This document shows, one piece after another, positions 1 through 8,733 of a stretch of DNA of 64,000 nt (positions within the stretch are counted from its first letter, which is position 1; the number at the start of each line of letters is the position of its first letter). Where the stretch lies: NCBI GenBank assembly GCA_900549715.1, contig URPK01000003.1, positions 124,001 to 188,000 of the forward strand. Direction: 5' to 3'. The DNA is from an uncultured Collinsella sp. Its GTDB lineage: Bacteria > Actinomycetota > Coriobacteriia > Coriobacteriales > Coriobacteriaceae. Both the position numbers and the translations under genes were made by a program. The notes below the pieces were generated by a model. It made no database searches, had not been told where the DNA came from, and worked only from the letters and a program-made list of their open reading frames with translations.

Positions 1-518
1 GTAAAGAGCGCCGTCAACGCAGCCTGGGTGCCCAGCAGCGTGAGCTCCCTAAACTCGGCACCAAAGCGGCGCATGCGGTCGCCAACCCAGCTGCACAGGC
101 CCGCGATGACGCCGGTCAGACCGGCTTCCGGTCCAATACTTCCGCCAAACAGCAGCGGCAGCAATGCCGCGAGCGAAAGCTTGCCCAGGTTGTCATACGG
201 GTAGCGCCCGTCTTGCTTAACCTTAGCCATCACCTGGTTGAGGTCATCGGTCTTGGTGCCTGTCATCTTCTCGTACAGACCAATTAACAGGCCGCCCAGC
301 AGGCAGACAAAAAACGGGTACGGCAGAAAGCCAAACGGGCCACTGGCGAGTTCGGGCGAAGAGACACCCAGCATATGCGGGACCTCGGTCCACAAATAAT
401 CAATGCCGTGCTCCATCGCAAAGAAGAATAGCCAGACCGCGGCGCCCGCAAACGCACCGGTCACAGCCACGCTCACTAAAAACAGTGCTCGGTTTTTGGG
501 TTTTGCAAGGTTATCCAT
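1..518 (-). CDS. ClC-family chloride channel/transporter (partial, N-terminal part)
   Basis: Integral membrane protein of the ClC chloride channel/antiporter family. Only the first 172 codons are inside the window; the gene continues past the left edge. The protein opens MDNLAKPKNR, has a hydrophobic helix at about residues 12-33 and another at 66-82, and carries GGSIGPEAGLTG from residue 125. That motif sits where ClC proteins have the glycine-rich selectivity loop with the gating glutamate. The ATG at 518 follows a GGGAGG ribosome site 5 bases upstream. It is upstream of no other same-strand gene in the window. Whether it is a channel or a proton-coupled exchanger cannot be told from this part. 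Confidence 0.8.
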   Translation of the reverse strand, partial: MDNLAKPKNRALFLVSVAVTGAFAGAAVWLFFFAMEHGIDYLWTEVPHMLGVSSPELASGPFGFLPYPFFVCLLGGLLIGLYEKMTGTKTDDLNQVMAKVKQDGRYPYDNLGKLSLAALLPLLFGGSIGPEAGLTGVIAGLCSWVGDRMRRFGAEFRELTLLGTQAALTALF

Positions 519-643
519 CGGGGCCTCCCGTGGTCAAAGTCGGCATAGATGCGTTTTATTGTAGAGCGAGCGTTGCCCGAACGAGCCAACCGTCTGCGCT
601 GCAAACGGCACCATTGGGAGTCATAGTGGGGCAGGCTCAAGAC

Positions 644-1177
644 TTATCCATTAATAATCGAGGCAATCTCGCGCAAATCGTCGGCAAAGTAGATTCCGTG
701 CTGCCGCCTCGGGCTCGAAAGCCCTTTATCAATCATGTGCTCGAGCAGCGCCTTAAGATCGTTGTAGTAGCCCCCGAGGTTGTACAGGATGCACGGCGCA
801 CTCAAGTGCCCCAACGACACGGCGGACATGACCTCGGCAATCTCCTCGAGCGTGCCCGTACCGCCCGGGAAAGCGATGAACGCGTCGCCGAGCTCGATCA
901 TCTTGGCCTTACGCTCGGCCATGTCACTCGTCACGATGAGGTCGTCAATACCGTCGTGTTGAAACTCTGCCTCGATAAAAAAGCTCGGCTCAACACCCGT
1001 CACGTGTCCACCCGCCTCGAGCACGCTATCGGCAAGCGCGCCCATCAGGCCCGACTTGGAGCCGCCGTATACCAGCGCGTGGCCGTTGGAGCCAATCCAC
1101 GTGCCGAGCTCTCGCACTGCAGGCAGAAACGCCGGGTCGTTGCCGACGCTCGCGCCCAGGTACACCGTGATGTTCAT
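644..1177 (-). CDS. LOG-family (TIGR00730) Rossmann-fold protein
   Basis: Member of the LOG / lysine decarboxylase-like family. Characterised members hydrolyse nucleoside 5'-monophosphates, for instance cytokinin riboside monophosphates, to the free base; the bacterial substrate is often unknown. The 177-residue protein has the N-terminal Rossmann strand with YLGAS, a YGGSKSGLMG nucleotide-binding segment near residue 40 and the family signature PGGTGTLEE near residue 105 with its catalytic Glu. Two starts are possible: TTG at 1183, and ATG at 1177 with AGGGGG seven bases upstream. The ATG is chosen because the spacing to the ribosome site is normal only there. It is separated by 30 bases from the potassium channel gene on the same strand and may be cotranscribed with it. 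Confidence 0.85.
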   Translation of the reverse strand: MNITVYLGASVGNDPAFLPAVRELGTWIGSNGHALVYGGSKSGLMGALADSVLEAGGHVTGVEPSFFIEAEFQHDGIDDLIVTSDMAERKAKMIELGDAFIAFPGGTGTLEEIAEVMSAVSLGHLSAPCILYNLGGYYNDLKALLEHMIDKGLSSPRRQHGIYFADDLREIASIING

Positions 1178-1213
1178 ATGCAATCCCCCTCGTCGTGACG
1201 CGCGGCACCCGTT

Positions 1214-1639
1214 CTATCGTTGCCGGCGACGGTACTCGCGCACGCGGCGCGACAGGTCAGCGAGCTCGTCACGATCGAGCTCTTCCAAATGCTCAAGATC
1301 GTCCATAAAGCGCGCCATGGTGTCCTTTTGGCGCAGTTTAATGAGCGTATTGCAGTAGTTCACCGCCACACCCGTGAGCATGGCGATGTAGAAGATGCTG
1401 ATGACGCTCAAAACGACGGTGATAGCGCGGGCAACCGGCGTCTCGGCCGGGATATCACCGAAGCCGATCGTCGATACGGTCTCAAAGCTAAACCAGAGGC
1501 CGTCGCCAAACGTGAGGGTCGTGGGCTCGGACAGCCAGACGGCCGTCGAGCACAGCAGATAGAAGACGAGAAACAGGCCCGTGATGCGCGCAAAGCCAGC
1601 CTGGCGCAACACGTCAGCAAGCGTCCTCAACTTGTTCAT
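1214..1639 (-). CDS. Two-transmembrane potassium channel protein
   Basis: Small ion channel subunit (141 residues) of the Ion_trans_2 family. It has one hydrophobic helix (ITGLFLVFYLL, about residues 17-37), then a pore loop with the selectivity filter TIGFGDIP near residue 65, then a second helix (about residues 77-100). The charged C-terminal tail has no RCK/TrkA-N ligand domain. TxGFGD is the potassium filter of bacterial KcsA/MthK-type channels, and four subunits would form a pore. The start ATG at 1639 is preceded by AGAGG. The open frame continues upstream through a repeat, but that part is not protein-like. Confidence 0.85.
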   Translation of the reverse strand: MNKLRTLADVLRQAGFARITGLFLVFYLLCSTAVWLSEPTTLTFGDGLWFSFETVSTIGFGDIPAETPVARAITVVLSVISIFYIAMLTGVAVNYCNTLIKLRQKDTMARFMDDLEHLEELDRDELADLSRRVREYRRRQR

Positions 1640-1710
1640 CGCGACCTCTTTTCCCAGACGCCCAATCACATTCGCTCGGTATTGTCCCACGCCTCCCCCG
1701 CAAACGGAAC

Positions 1711-1766
1711 TAGTCATTGGGGACGTTCTTAAATGACTAGTCAAACAAGAACGTCCCCAATGACTA
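1711..1766. repeat. Hairpin repeat family A, copy 1
   Basis: Perfect 20-bp inverted repeat (arms 1711-1730 and 1747-1766, core GGGGACGTTCTT) around a 16-base spacer that itself contains ACTAGT. Related copies occur at 9836-9891 and 54597-54652, and separated halves at 8734-8768 and 9130-9168. This copy lies between two divergent genes, so it cannot be simply a transcription terminator. It is probably a REP/MITE-like palindromic repeat. Confidence 0.9.
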
Positions 1767-1819
1767 CCTGACCGTTTAGCGGTGCGGTGGCTGAGTGGGC
1801 AGGTTGAGCTGGTTTCCTT

Positions 1820-4657
1820 ATGCGAAACTGTCTCAACTCGATAGGATTTCATGTGAGACCTTCTGCCGTCCTTCGCTTAGCCCTACGCCGCACCCTGGCT
1901 GTCGCGCTTGCCGCACTCACCGTGCTGAGCGCCGTCATGCCTGCCCCCGCCTTTGCCGCCGACTCCGACCAGCAGGTCAAGACGGTCCGCGTTGGCTGGC
2001 TCGTCAACAACAAAGGCTTCCAGGAAGGCACGCCGGGCGAGCGCCTCTCGGGATGGGGCTACGAGTACCTCCAGACCCTCTCGTATTACACAAAGGGCTG
2101 GCAATACGAATACGTTAGCGGCACCTTCTCCGAGCTTATGGACATGCTCGAGGCAGGCGAAATCGACCTCATGCCCAACATCTCGTATTCGGCAGAACGC
2201 GAGCAGAAGCTGCTCTTTTCCTCGAACCCCGAGGGCACCGAGCGCTACTACATCTACGCCAGGCCCGACCGCGACGACCTGGCCAAGGGTGACCCCCAGG
2301 CGCTCCAAGGCCTCACCATCGGCTGCAACTCTGGCGTTATGCAAACTATCGTCGGCCAGCAGTGGCTCGCCAACGAAGACGTTACCTGCACCTATAAAGA
2401 AATCGACACCGGCAGCGCCCTCTTTGAGGCGCTTGCAGACGGCGAGGTCGACGCCGTCATCATGAACGACACCATTTCGTCGCCCGATGCGTCACCCATG
2501 TTCTACGTAGGCTCGAGCGACTACTATTTTGCCGTTCCCAAAAGCCGCCCTGACCTGATGAACGACATCAACGCCGCCATGACGACCATCGCCCGCGATA
2601 ACCCGCGCTATAACGAGGAAGTCAAAACGAGTTACTCGACCCAAAACAGTGGCTCGTCATCGCTCACCGGCACCGAGACCACCTGGCTCAAAGAAAACGG
2701 CAATACCATCACGCTCGGCTATCTTAAAAACCAACTTCCCTACTGTACGCAAAATGACGACGGCGAGATGGAAGGGTCGCTCGCCTCGCTTGCAACGACG
2801 TTGCACGACAAGTTTGACATTACGGTCAAAACAATCGCACTCTCGAACAACAAGCAAATGATCAAAGCCCTTTCCAACGGGACCATCGATGTCGCCCTGC
2901 CGTTGTTTCGCGACTACTGGCTCGCCGAACAGACAGGGGTCATCCAGTCAAACTCGATGGGAACGGTTTCGCTGACCGCCATTCACAGTGGCAAAAACCT
3001 GAACAGCGACCTTAAGAACATCGCTTGTACAAAGAGCACAATCGTTAACCGTTTTGAGCTCGAAAGTCTCTTTCCGAACGCAACGGTAACCGAGTATTCG
3101 AATGACGGCGAGGTGCTCAAAGCCCTCGATGAGGGGAAGGCACGTTGCATCATTGTCCCCAGCACGCGCCTGGAAACTCTCCGCGACATCTACGACATCG
3201 AGGATTTCGAAACACAGGAACTCACCAACACGGCACAACTATCGTGTTTAATTTCGCGCGGCAAGCCCGAGCTGCTGGGAATCATCAATAAGGGCATCGT
3301 CAATGCAGGTGAATCGCTCTCTGCAAACAGCTATTTCCCCACATCGTACTCGGCGCAAGAATCGGATGCGTTCCGACTTCTCTACCGCAACCGCATCGTC
3401 ATTGCGGCAGTCGTCATTTGCATTTTGCTCACCGGCATCGTCATCCTTGTCTGGTCGCTTTACCGCGCACAGGAGGAACGGCAGAAAGCCGATGCCGCCA
3501 ACGCCGCCAAAACCGCTTTCCTCACGCGCATGAGCCACGACATCCGCACGCCGCTCAACGGCATCCTGGGCCTTATCGAAATTGAGGAATTGAGAGAAGG
3601 CGACATGCAGGTCGCCCGCGAAAGCCGCGCCAAGGCGCGCGTTGCCGCCAATCACCTGCTGTCACTGATTAACGACATCCTCGAGATGGGCAGGATCGAG
3701 GAGCGCAAAGTGACGCTCGAGCACGAATCATTCAACCTTAAAGAGCTGTGCGACAATGCGCTCGTACTGTGCAAGCTCCGCGCATCGGACCGCGGCATAA
3801 CCATGCTCGACACCAGCGAGCCCTACGCTGTCGACCAATATATGATCGGCAGCCCCACCCATATTCGGCAGATCCTTGTCAACCTGCTCGACAACAGCAT
3901 CAAGTACAACAAGCACGGAGGCACCGTCACGTTCTCATCGACCATCAAACCGGTCGACGACGAGCACGCCGTGTTTTGCTTTAGCGTCTCGGATACCGGC
4001 ATTGGTATGACATCCGAGTTTTTGGCACACATTTACGAGCCGTTTGCCCAGGAAGGCGACGATGCGCGCAGCAAGTTCCAAGGAACCGGCATTGGCATGT
4101 CTATCGTCAAATCGCTCATCGATATGATGGGCGGCACGATTGAGATTTCGAGTGAGGTTGGCGTGGGGAGTACGTTTGACGTCCGGATTCCGCTCGATAT
4201 CGACAAGAACCCTCAGATAAAAGAATGTGCAGACACGCAGGTAAGCAGCTGCTCACTCGCCGGCATGAACGTCCTTTTGGCAGAAGATAACGAACTCAAT
4301 GCCGAGATTGCCCAAGCTCTGCTCGAAAGCGAAGGCATCGTCGTGACTCGCGCCGCCGACGGCAACGAAACGGTCGATCTATATGTTGGTCGTCCCACCG
4401 GCAGCTTCGATGCAATCCTGATGGACATCATGATGCCGGGCATGGACGGCTACGAGGCAACCCGGGCGATCCGCCTGAGCGAAAAGGCCGATGCGGCCGA
4501 CATCCCCATCATCGCGCTCACCGCCAACGCCTTTGCCGAAGACGCCAAGGCGGCACACGACGCCGGCATGAACGCCCATCTGCCCAAACCGCTCGACTTT
4601 AGCAAGCTCAAAAACATACTCGCCTGTATCAAGAAAAATGGGGCTGTTTCGCTATAG
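1820..4657 (+). CDS. Hybrid sensor histidine kinase with two extracellular solute-binding domains
   Basis: Membrane-bound hybrid sensor kinase, 945 residues. After a signal peptide ending near AFA at residue 46 there are two periplasmic-binding-protein (SBP_bac_3-like) domains at about 54-270 and 293-510, then one membrane helix (about 525-548). The cytoplasmic part has a HisKA domain with the phospho-acceptor H573 in MSHDIRTPLNG, an ATPase domain (N-box near 687, DTGIGM near 725, GTGIGM near 755), and a receiver domain with phospho-acceptor D869 and conserved K923. It has no Hpt domain, output domain or cognate regulator next to it, so its phosphorelay partner lies elsewhere. It probably senses amino acids or similar small solutes. 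An in-frame GTG at 1853 has an AGGA six bases upstream and gives a cleaner signal peptide, so the start could be there rather than the ATG at 1820. Confidence 0.88.
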   Translation: MRNCLNSIGFHVRPSAVLRLALRRTLAVALAALTVLSAVMPAPAFAADSDQQVKTVRVGWLVNNKGFQEGTPGERLSGWGYEYLQTLSYYTKGWQYEYVSGTFSELMDMLEAGEIDLMPNISYSAEREQKLLFSSNPEGTERYYIYARPDRDDLAKGDPQALQGLTIGCNSGVMQTIVGQQWLANEDVTCTYKEIDTGSALFEALADGEVDAVIMNDTISSPDASPMFYVGSSDYYFAVPKSRPDLMNDINAAMTTIARDNPRYNEEVKTSYSTQNSGSSSLTGTETTWLKENGNTITLGYLKNQLPYCTQNDDGEMEGSLASLATTLHDKFDITVKTIALSNNKQMIKALSNGTIDVALPLFRDYWLAEQTGVIQSNSMGTVSLTAIHSGKNLNSDLKNIACTKSTIVNRFELESLFPNATVTEYSNDGEVLKALDEGKARCIIVPSTRLETLRDIYDIEDFETQELTNTAQLSCLISRGKPELLGIINKGIVNAGESLSANSYFPTSYSAQESDAFRLLYRNRIVIAAVVICILLTGIVILVWSLYRAQEERQKADAANAAKTAFLTRMSHDIRTPLNGILGLIEIEELREGDMQVARESRAKARVAANHLLSLINDILEMGRIEERKVTLEHESFNLKELCDNALVLCKLRASDRGITMLDTSEPYAVDQYMIGSPTHIRQILVNLLDNSIKYNKHGGTVTFSSTIKPVDDEHAVFCFSVSDTGIGMTSEFLAHIYEPFAQEGDDARSKFQGTGIGMSIVKSLIDMMGGTIEISSEVGVGSTFDVRIPLDIDKNPQIKECADTQVSSCSLAGMNVLLAEDNELNAEIAQALLESEGIVVTRAADGNETVDLYVGRPTGSFDAILMDIMMPGMDGYEATRAIRLSEKADAADIPIIALTANAFAEDAKAAHDAGMNAHLPKPLDFSKLKNILACIKKNGAVSL

Positions 4658-4698
4658 TTTGTGCTCAACCACCATGCGCAGTAGAAAGGAAGCCAACG

Positions 4699-5178
4699 AT
4701 GTTTAGGCCCTTACGTCGAAAGAAACGCGCCATCACCGACGAGAAAGCGCGCGAACTGCTCGCTACCTGCAAGCGCGGCGTCTTTGCCGTCAACGGCGAT
4801 GATGGCTACCCCTATGCCATTCCCGTCAACTACTTCTTTGACGCCGAGCACGACAAGATTTATTTCCATGGCGCCAAGGCTGGCCACAAGGTCGATTCAC
4901 TCAAGCATGATGATAAAGTCTGCTTTACCGTTTACGGCAACGAGTGGTACAAGGACGGCGACTGGGCTCCCTACGTTATGAGTACCGTTGTCTTTGGTCG
5001 TTGTCGCCTGGTAGATGAAGCGCCCGCGTTTATCGAGGACAAAGTCCGTCAGCTCGCGCTTAAGTACTACCCTTCTGCCGAAGAAGTCGAGGAGGAGATC
5101 GCCAAAGACATAAAGGGCGTCCAACTCTACGAGATTTCGATTGAACATCTTTGCGGCAAGCAGATTCATGAAAAGTAG
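4699..5178 (+). CDS. Pyridoxamine 5'-phosphate oxidase-like flavoprotein
   Basis: Cytoplasmic split-barrel flavoprotein of the PPOX/NimA-like superfamily, 159 residues. Family members bind FMN, F420 or haem and reduce diverse substrates; nitroimidazole reductases belong here. Typical features are ARELLATCKRGVFAVN at the start of the barrel, YPYAIPVNYFFD, and KIYFHGAKAGHKVDSL, the flavin-phosphate binding stretch common to this family. The ATG has AGAAAGGAAG upstream. It is 41 bases downstream of the kinase and could be read through from it. The exact substrate cannot be assigned. Confidence 0.82.
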   Translation: MFRPLRRKKRAITDEKARELLATCKRGVFAVNGDDGYPYAIPVNYFFDAEHDKIYFHGAKAGHKVDSLKHDDKVCFTVYGNEWYKDGDWAPYVMSTVVFGRCRLVDEAPAFIEDKVRQLALKYYPSAEEVEEEIAKDIKGVQLYEISIEHLCGKQIHEK

Positions 5179-5211
5179 CGAATGCGGAAAACGCGCTCGC
5201 TACCCTCTGCA

Positions 5212-5252
5212 CCCCATGTGCCCACGCATTTTGACGGCGTGGGCACATGGGG
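5212..5252. terminator. Perfect 16-bp hairpin between convergent genes
   Basis: Arms 5212-5227 (CCCCATGTGCCCACGC) and 5237-5252 are perfectly complementary around a 9-base loop. It lies between the 3' ends of the PPOX gene and the oppositely oriented aminotransferase gene. It is likely a bidirectional terminator, although no long T-tract follows on either side. Confidence 0.6.
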
Positions 5253-5274
5253 CAGCACTCGAATCGAGCGCCCC

Positions 5275-6486
5275 CTATACCCCAAAAACGTAGCGGTCCA
5301 GGCGCTCACACGCCTCCTTTACCCGCGAAAGCGGCAGTGCCAGATTCACGCGGATGTGACAGGGCCCGTGGAACGGGCGGCCGTCCTGATACCCCACGCC
5401 CACGCGCGCCCCCTCGTCGAGCAGCCACTGAATATCGCGGCCATGCTCGAGGCACCACTCGGTGCAGTCCAGAAACACCATGTACGTGCCCTGCGGACGC
5501 GAATAGCCCACGCCCTCAAAATGCTCGTCCACGTAATCGCAGAAGTAGTCAATGTTGCCCTGGATGACCTGATTGAGCTCATCGACCCACTCGTAGCCCT
5601 GCGGCTGGTAGGCGCCGATAAGCGCGTGCATCGAAAGGACGTTCATCTCGTTGTAGTGAGTCTTGTTGGACACGGCGCACACGCGGTCGCGCAGCGTCTC
5701 GTTATAGATGATGTGGTAGCTGCCGACCAGGCCCGCCAGGTTGAACGTCTTGCTGGGCGCGTAGAGGGCAACCGTGCGCATGCGGGCATCCTCGCTCACC
5801 GACTGCGTCGGGATATGTCTGTGACCCGGCAGGATGATATCGGACCAAATCTCATCCGAGATCACCACGCAATCGTGCTGGCGATAGATGTCCATGGCAC
5901 GTTCGATCTCGTCGCGCTCCCATACGCGGCCGCAGGGATTGTGCGGCGAGCAGAACACCGCGGCGTGGATGTGGTTTTGGACGAGCTTGTGCTCCATGTC
6001 CTCAAAGTCCATGCGCCACACGCCCTGGTCGTCGAGCTTAAGCGGGCTGTGGACAATGCGATAGCCCGCGGCTTCGATGGACTTGGTAAAGCCGATGTAG
6101 GTAGGGCTGTGGACCAGCACCGCATCGCCCGGCTGGACATACGCCCGCAGGGTCGACACGACACCGCCCAGCACGCCGTTTTCGTAGCCGATATGCTCCG
6201 GGAGCAGACCCTCGACGCCATTACGTCGGCTCTGCCATTCGATGATGCGGTCGAAGTACTCGTCGCGCGGATCGAAATAGCCAAACATGGGATGCTGGGC
6301 GCGCTGAATGATGTGCTCCTGGACCGTGGGCACCGTGGCAAAGTTCATGTCCGCCACCCACATGGGGATGCGGTCGAAGCCCTCGTCGGGCGCGTTCGGA
6401 GCCATGCCAGGGATCTCGCCCCAGGAGTCAACGGCGATGGCGTCCATGCCGTGGCGGTCGATAAGCGAAGTAAAGTCGTATTTCAT
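5275..6486 (-). CDS. MalY/PatB-family PLP-dependent aminotransferase (cystathionine beta-lyase type)
   Basis: Cytoplasmic fold-type I PLP enzyme, 403 residues, the normal family length. MalY/PatB proteins cleave cystathionine or cysteine conjugates by beta-elimination, giving homocysteine or thiols plus pyruvate and ammonia. Seen here: the N-terminal RIPMWVADMNFA segment typical of the group, PHNPCGRVW near 181, the SDEIWSDI stretch near 210, and the Schiff-base lysine K246 in YAPSKTFNLAGL. The C-terminal GPCHIRVNLALP holds the arginine expected to bind the substrate carboxylate. ATG with GGGAGC upstream. It stands alone between a terminator and the trmO gene. A true aminotransferase role is the alternative. 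Confidence 0.88.
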   Translation of the reverse strand: MKYDFTSLIDRHGMDAIAVDSWGEIPGMAPNAPDEGFDRIPMWVADMNFATVPTVQEHIIQRAQHPMFGYFDPRDEYFDRIIEWQSRRNGVEGLLPEHIGYENGVLGGVVSTLRAYVQPGDAVLVHSPTYIGFTKSIEAAGYRIVHSPLKLDDQGVWRMDFEDMEHKLVQNHIHAAVFCSPHNPCGRVWERDEIERAMDIYRQHDCVVISDEIWSDIILPGHRHIPTQSVSEDARMRTVALYAPSKTFNLAGLVGSYHIIYNETLRDRVCAVSNKTHYNEMNVLSMHALIGAYQPQGYEWVDELNQVIQGNIDYFCDYVDEHFEGVGYSRPQGTYMVFLDCTEWCLEHGRDIQWLLDEGARVGVGYQDGRPFHGPCHIRVNLALPLSRVKEACERLDRYVFGV

Positions 6487-6598
6487 GCTGAGCTCCCGTG
6501 CAAAGCGGATTGTTTTGATAGGCGTTATTGTCCACCAGCGTGGGCGATTTTGGCACGGGGTTTGGCGTTGAATTTGGCGAGCGCCGTCGAATGGCCAG

Positions 6599-7336
6599 CT
6601 AGTCCCGTGCGTCGTTGACGGCGGTTACCGTCAAGCTGGTTCCATCAACCGTAAACGATATGTCGAGCCCGGCGTAAGCCAAGTGGTACACGCGGTTTGG
6701 CTCGTGCTTGCTGCCCGCGCGGCGCGGATCTTGGCGAAGGACCTCTATCAAGCCGGAGAGCTTTGCGGGCGGGACCATATCCTGCAGCGCATGCGGAAAC
6801 TCAACGTCGAGATCTTGCCACGGCGCATCCTCAATCCAGCCGCCTGTCGCATCCGGGTGACAGTCCGCAAACGGAATGTAGGGCTTAATGTCGTAGATGG
6901 GCGTGCCGTCGCGCAGATCGGCCCCTAGCACATGGATGATGGGGGCGTCGTCGTTAAGCTCCACGCGGTCGAGCTTGACGCAGGTAAGACCGATGGGATT
7001 GGGGCGAAACGGGCTGCGTGTGGCAAATACGCCCACGCGCTCGGCTCCACCCAAGCGCGGCGGTCGCACGGTCTTCGACCACTTGGCGTTGGTGCCAGAC
7101 CTGTCCTGCGTCTTGGCATCGGCGGCGATGTCTTCCGCCGTGCCGCCGGGCGTTCCGTTTTCAAAGCGCCAGAGCAGCCACAGGTGCGAGAAGGAGTCCA
7201 AGCCCTCAACCGCCGCGTTGGAAGCATATTCCGGCTCAAAGACGATGCGCCCCTCAAGATGGGGCGCCAAAAAGCTGTTGCGCGGGATGCCGAACTTCTG
7301 CGGCAGGTCGGTATGTATGTGTGCAATAGGTTCCAT
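6599..7336 (-). CDS. trmO: tRNA (N6-threonylcarbamoyladenosine(37)-N6)-methyltransferase TrmO
   Basis: TrmO (TsaA/YaeB family) methylates N6 of t6A37 in some threonine tRNAs using S-adenosylmethionine. The 245-residue protein has FSHLWLLWRF, then the RSPFRPNPIGLTCVKL signature that identifies the family, then a DGTPIYDIKPYIPFAD stretch. All are in the order found in TrmO, followed by the C-terminal domain. The start is uncertain: ATG at 7336 (MEPIAHIH) is preferred, and one nine bases upstream is equally open. No ribosome site is clear, but a TACAAT box lies just upstream, so a nearly leaderless transcript is possible. Confidence 0.88.
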   Translation of the reverse strand: MEPIAHIHTDLPQKFGIPRNSFLAPHLEGRIVFEPEYASNAAVEGLDSFSHLWLLWRFENGTPGGTAEDIAADAKTQDRSGTNAKWSKTVRPPRLGGAERVGVFATRSPFRPNPIGLTCVKLDRVELNDDAPIIHVLGADLRDGTPIYDIKPYIPFADCHPDATGGWIEDAPWQDLDVEFPHALQDMVPPAKLSGLIEVLRQDPRRAGSKHEPNRVYHLAYAGLDISFTVDGTSLTVTAVNDARD

Positions 7337-7476
7337 GCCGGTCATTGTACGGCACAGGCGCGCGGGGCGCAGGCTGCGATTCTCTCTCATCGTCATCTGC
7401 ATGCAACCAACGGTTGCTTGGAAGGACATCGGCTGCCGCGTATGCTTAAGCCAACAAGCAGCAGAAAGGAGCCATT

Positions 7477-8304
7477 ATGGCCTTTGCAGAAAAGCTCATC
7501 GCCATCCGCCGCGACAACAACCTTACCCAAGAGCAGCTCGCCGCCAAGCTCTTCGTCACACGCCAAGCCGTCAGCCGTTGGGAGCGTGGCGAAGTCACCC
7601 CGGGCATTGACATGATGAAGCTCATTGCCGCCGTAACCGGAGAGCCGCTGCCCCACCTGCTCGAAATGCCCGAGCACTATTGCCAGAGCTGCGGCATGAT
7701 ACTCACGCCCGACGACTACGGCACCGACGCCACGGGCGCCACGACCGATCATTACTGCAAGTGGTGCTACGACCACGGCAAGTACACCTATGACACCACC
7801 ATGGAGGCGATGATTGAGGATTGTGCCCCGCGTCTGGCACAAAACACCGGCATGTCGCTCGATGAAGCCGTCTCGCTCATGGGCGCCGTGCTGCCGCAAC
7901 TGGAGCGCTGGCGCTCCGTGCACGAAAACGAGGAGCGCTACGGTGCCGAGGCGCGAGCGCGCTATGGCGACGAGGCGATCGACGCCGCAAACGAAGCACT
8001 GCTGGATATGGATCCCGAGACATGGAACGACATGAAGGAACTTGAACGCGCTATTCTGGGCCAGCTCTCGATTGCCATGGGCGACGGCGATCCAAAGAGT
8101 AACGAAGCCCGCAAGCTTGTCGCAATGCACCGCCGATGGATTGGCCTTAACTGGGGACACGAGCCCCAGGACGAAGCATACCTGGGCCTCGCCAATGGTT
8201 ATCTTGCCGACCAGCGCTTTGTTGACTACTACGACAACCCCTGCGGCACCGGAGCCACGGCGTTTCTGGTACAGGCAATCGAGTCGTCGTTGACGCGTGC
8301 ATAG
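7477..8304 (+). CDS. XRE-family regulator fused to a zinc ribbon and a TipAS-like ligand domain
   Basis: Predicted DNA-binding protein of 275 residues with three parts. Residues 6-60 are a Cro/C1-type helix-turn-helix (NLTQEQLAAKLFVTRQAVSRWERG). Residues 69-97 hold a putative zinc ribbon with CQSC and CKWC pairs (C69, C72, C94, C97). Residues about 150-275 resemble the TipAS domain (NEARKLVAMHRRWIGLNWGHEPQDEAYLGLANGYLAD), which in MerR-type TipA proteins traps thiopeptide antibiotics. The known combination is MerR plus TipAS; here an XRE domain takes its place. ATG follows AAAGGAG. The glutaredoxin gene begins 51 bases downstream and may be cotranscribed. Ligand and targets are not known. Confidence 0.82.
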   Translation: MAFAEKLIAIRRDNNLTQEQLAAKLFVTRQAVSRWERGEVTPGIDMMKLIAAVTGEPLPHLLEMPEHYCQSCGMILTPDDYGTDATGATTDHYCKWCYDHGKYTYDTTMEAMIEDCAPRLAQNTGMSLDEAVSLMGAVLPQLERWRSVHENEERYGAEARARYGDEAIDAANEALLDMDPETWNDMKELERAILGQLSIAMGDGDPKSNEARKLVAMHRRWIGLNWGHEPQDEAYLGLANGYLADQRFVDYYDNPCGTGATAFLVQAIESSLTRA

Positions 8305-8355
8305 ACCGCGGCGGCTTTGGGTATTTCAATCGAAACCTCAACCGATTGGAGACCT

Positions 8356-8601
8356 ATGGCTACTGATCACGAGCTCGCGCTCTACGTTATGACCGGCTGC
8401 CCGTATTGCATAAAGGTCAAGCGTTTCCTGGCCGATAACGGCGTGACCATCCCCGAGCGCAACATCTCGACCGATACCGAAGCCGAGCAGGCACTCATCG
8501 CCATCGGCGGAAAACGCCAGGTTCCCTGCCTGTTCATCGACGGCAAACCACTCTACGAATCGAGCGACATCATCGCGTGGATACAGAAGAACCTGCTCTA
8601 G
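8356..8601 (+). CDS. Glutaredoxin-like protein
   Basis: Cytoplasmic thiol-disulfide oxidoreductase of the glutaredoxin fold, 81 residues. It has the redox pair CPYC after the first strand (GCPYCIKVKRFL), the cis-proline loop RQVPCLFIDG and the GSH-binding-type SSDIIAWI helix. The ATG at 8356 has GGAG five bases upstream; the open frame extends further 5' but with no ribosome site. It follows the XRE/TipAS gene closely. Gut Actinobacteria generally lack glutathione, so another thiol partner is likely (inference). Confidence 0.85.
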   Translation: MATDHELALYVMTGCPYCIKVKRFLADNGVTIPERNISTDTEAEQALIAIGGKRQVPCLFIDGKPLYESSDIIAWIQKNLL

Positions 8602-8653
8602 TACGCAATTGCAGTCGGCTCGCCCCGACGTCCAAGCCCATACGACCCAAACA

Positions 8654-8715
8654 TGTACACCAGCATCCAAAGTCGACGTTTTTCGACATCTTTGGATGCT
8701 GGTGTACAGCTTTTT
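8654..8715 (+). terminator. Intrinsic terminator of cassette C, copy 1
   Basis: Long hairpin: TGTACACCAGCATCCAAAG at 8654 pairs with its complement ending at 8708, with a two-base bulge and a TTTTT-containing loop, followed by GCTTTTT. It lies downstream of the glutaredoxin gene. An almost identical hairpin is at 9767-9829, and in both places hairpin repeat A follows within 30 bases. Confidence 0.75.
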
Positions 8716-8733
8716 GCATGGCCCCGGCACAGG

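Noticed and set aside
1711..1766. Intrinsic terminator
   Set aside because: The hairpin is strong, but lies between the 5' ends of divergent genes and has no T-tract, so no transcript ends there.
1785..1840. tRNA-like sequence (GGTGGCTGAGTGGGCAGG, then a GTTTC-7 base loop-GAAAC stem)
   Set aside because: No T-arm with GTTCRA, no acceptor stem pairing and no CCA-proximal structure; resembles a tRNA only by chance in the D-arm and one 5-bp stem.
5182..6618. Long plus-strand open frame (478 codons) opposite the aminotransferase gene
   Set aside because: It is the antisense of a clear MalY-type gene; the amino acid composition is Arg/Ala/His-rich and without family motifs.
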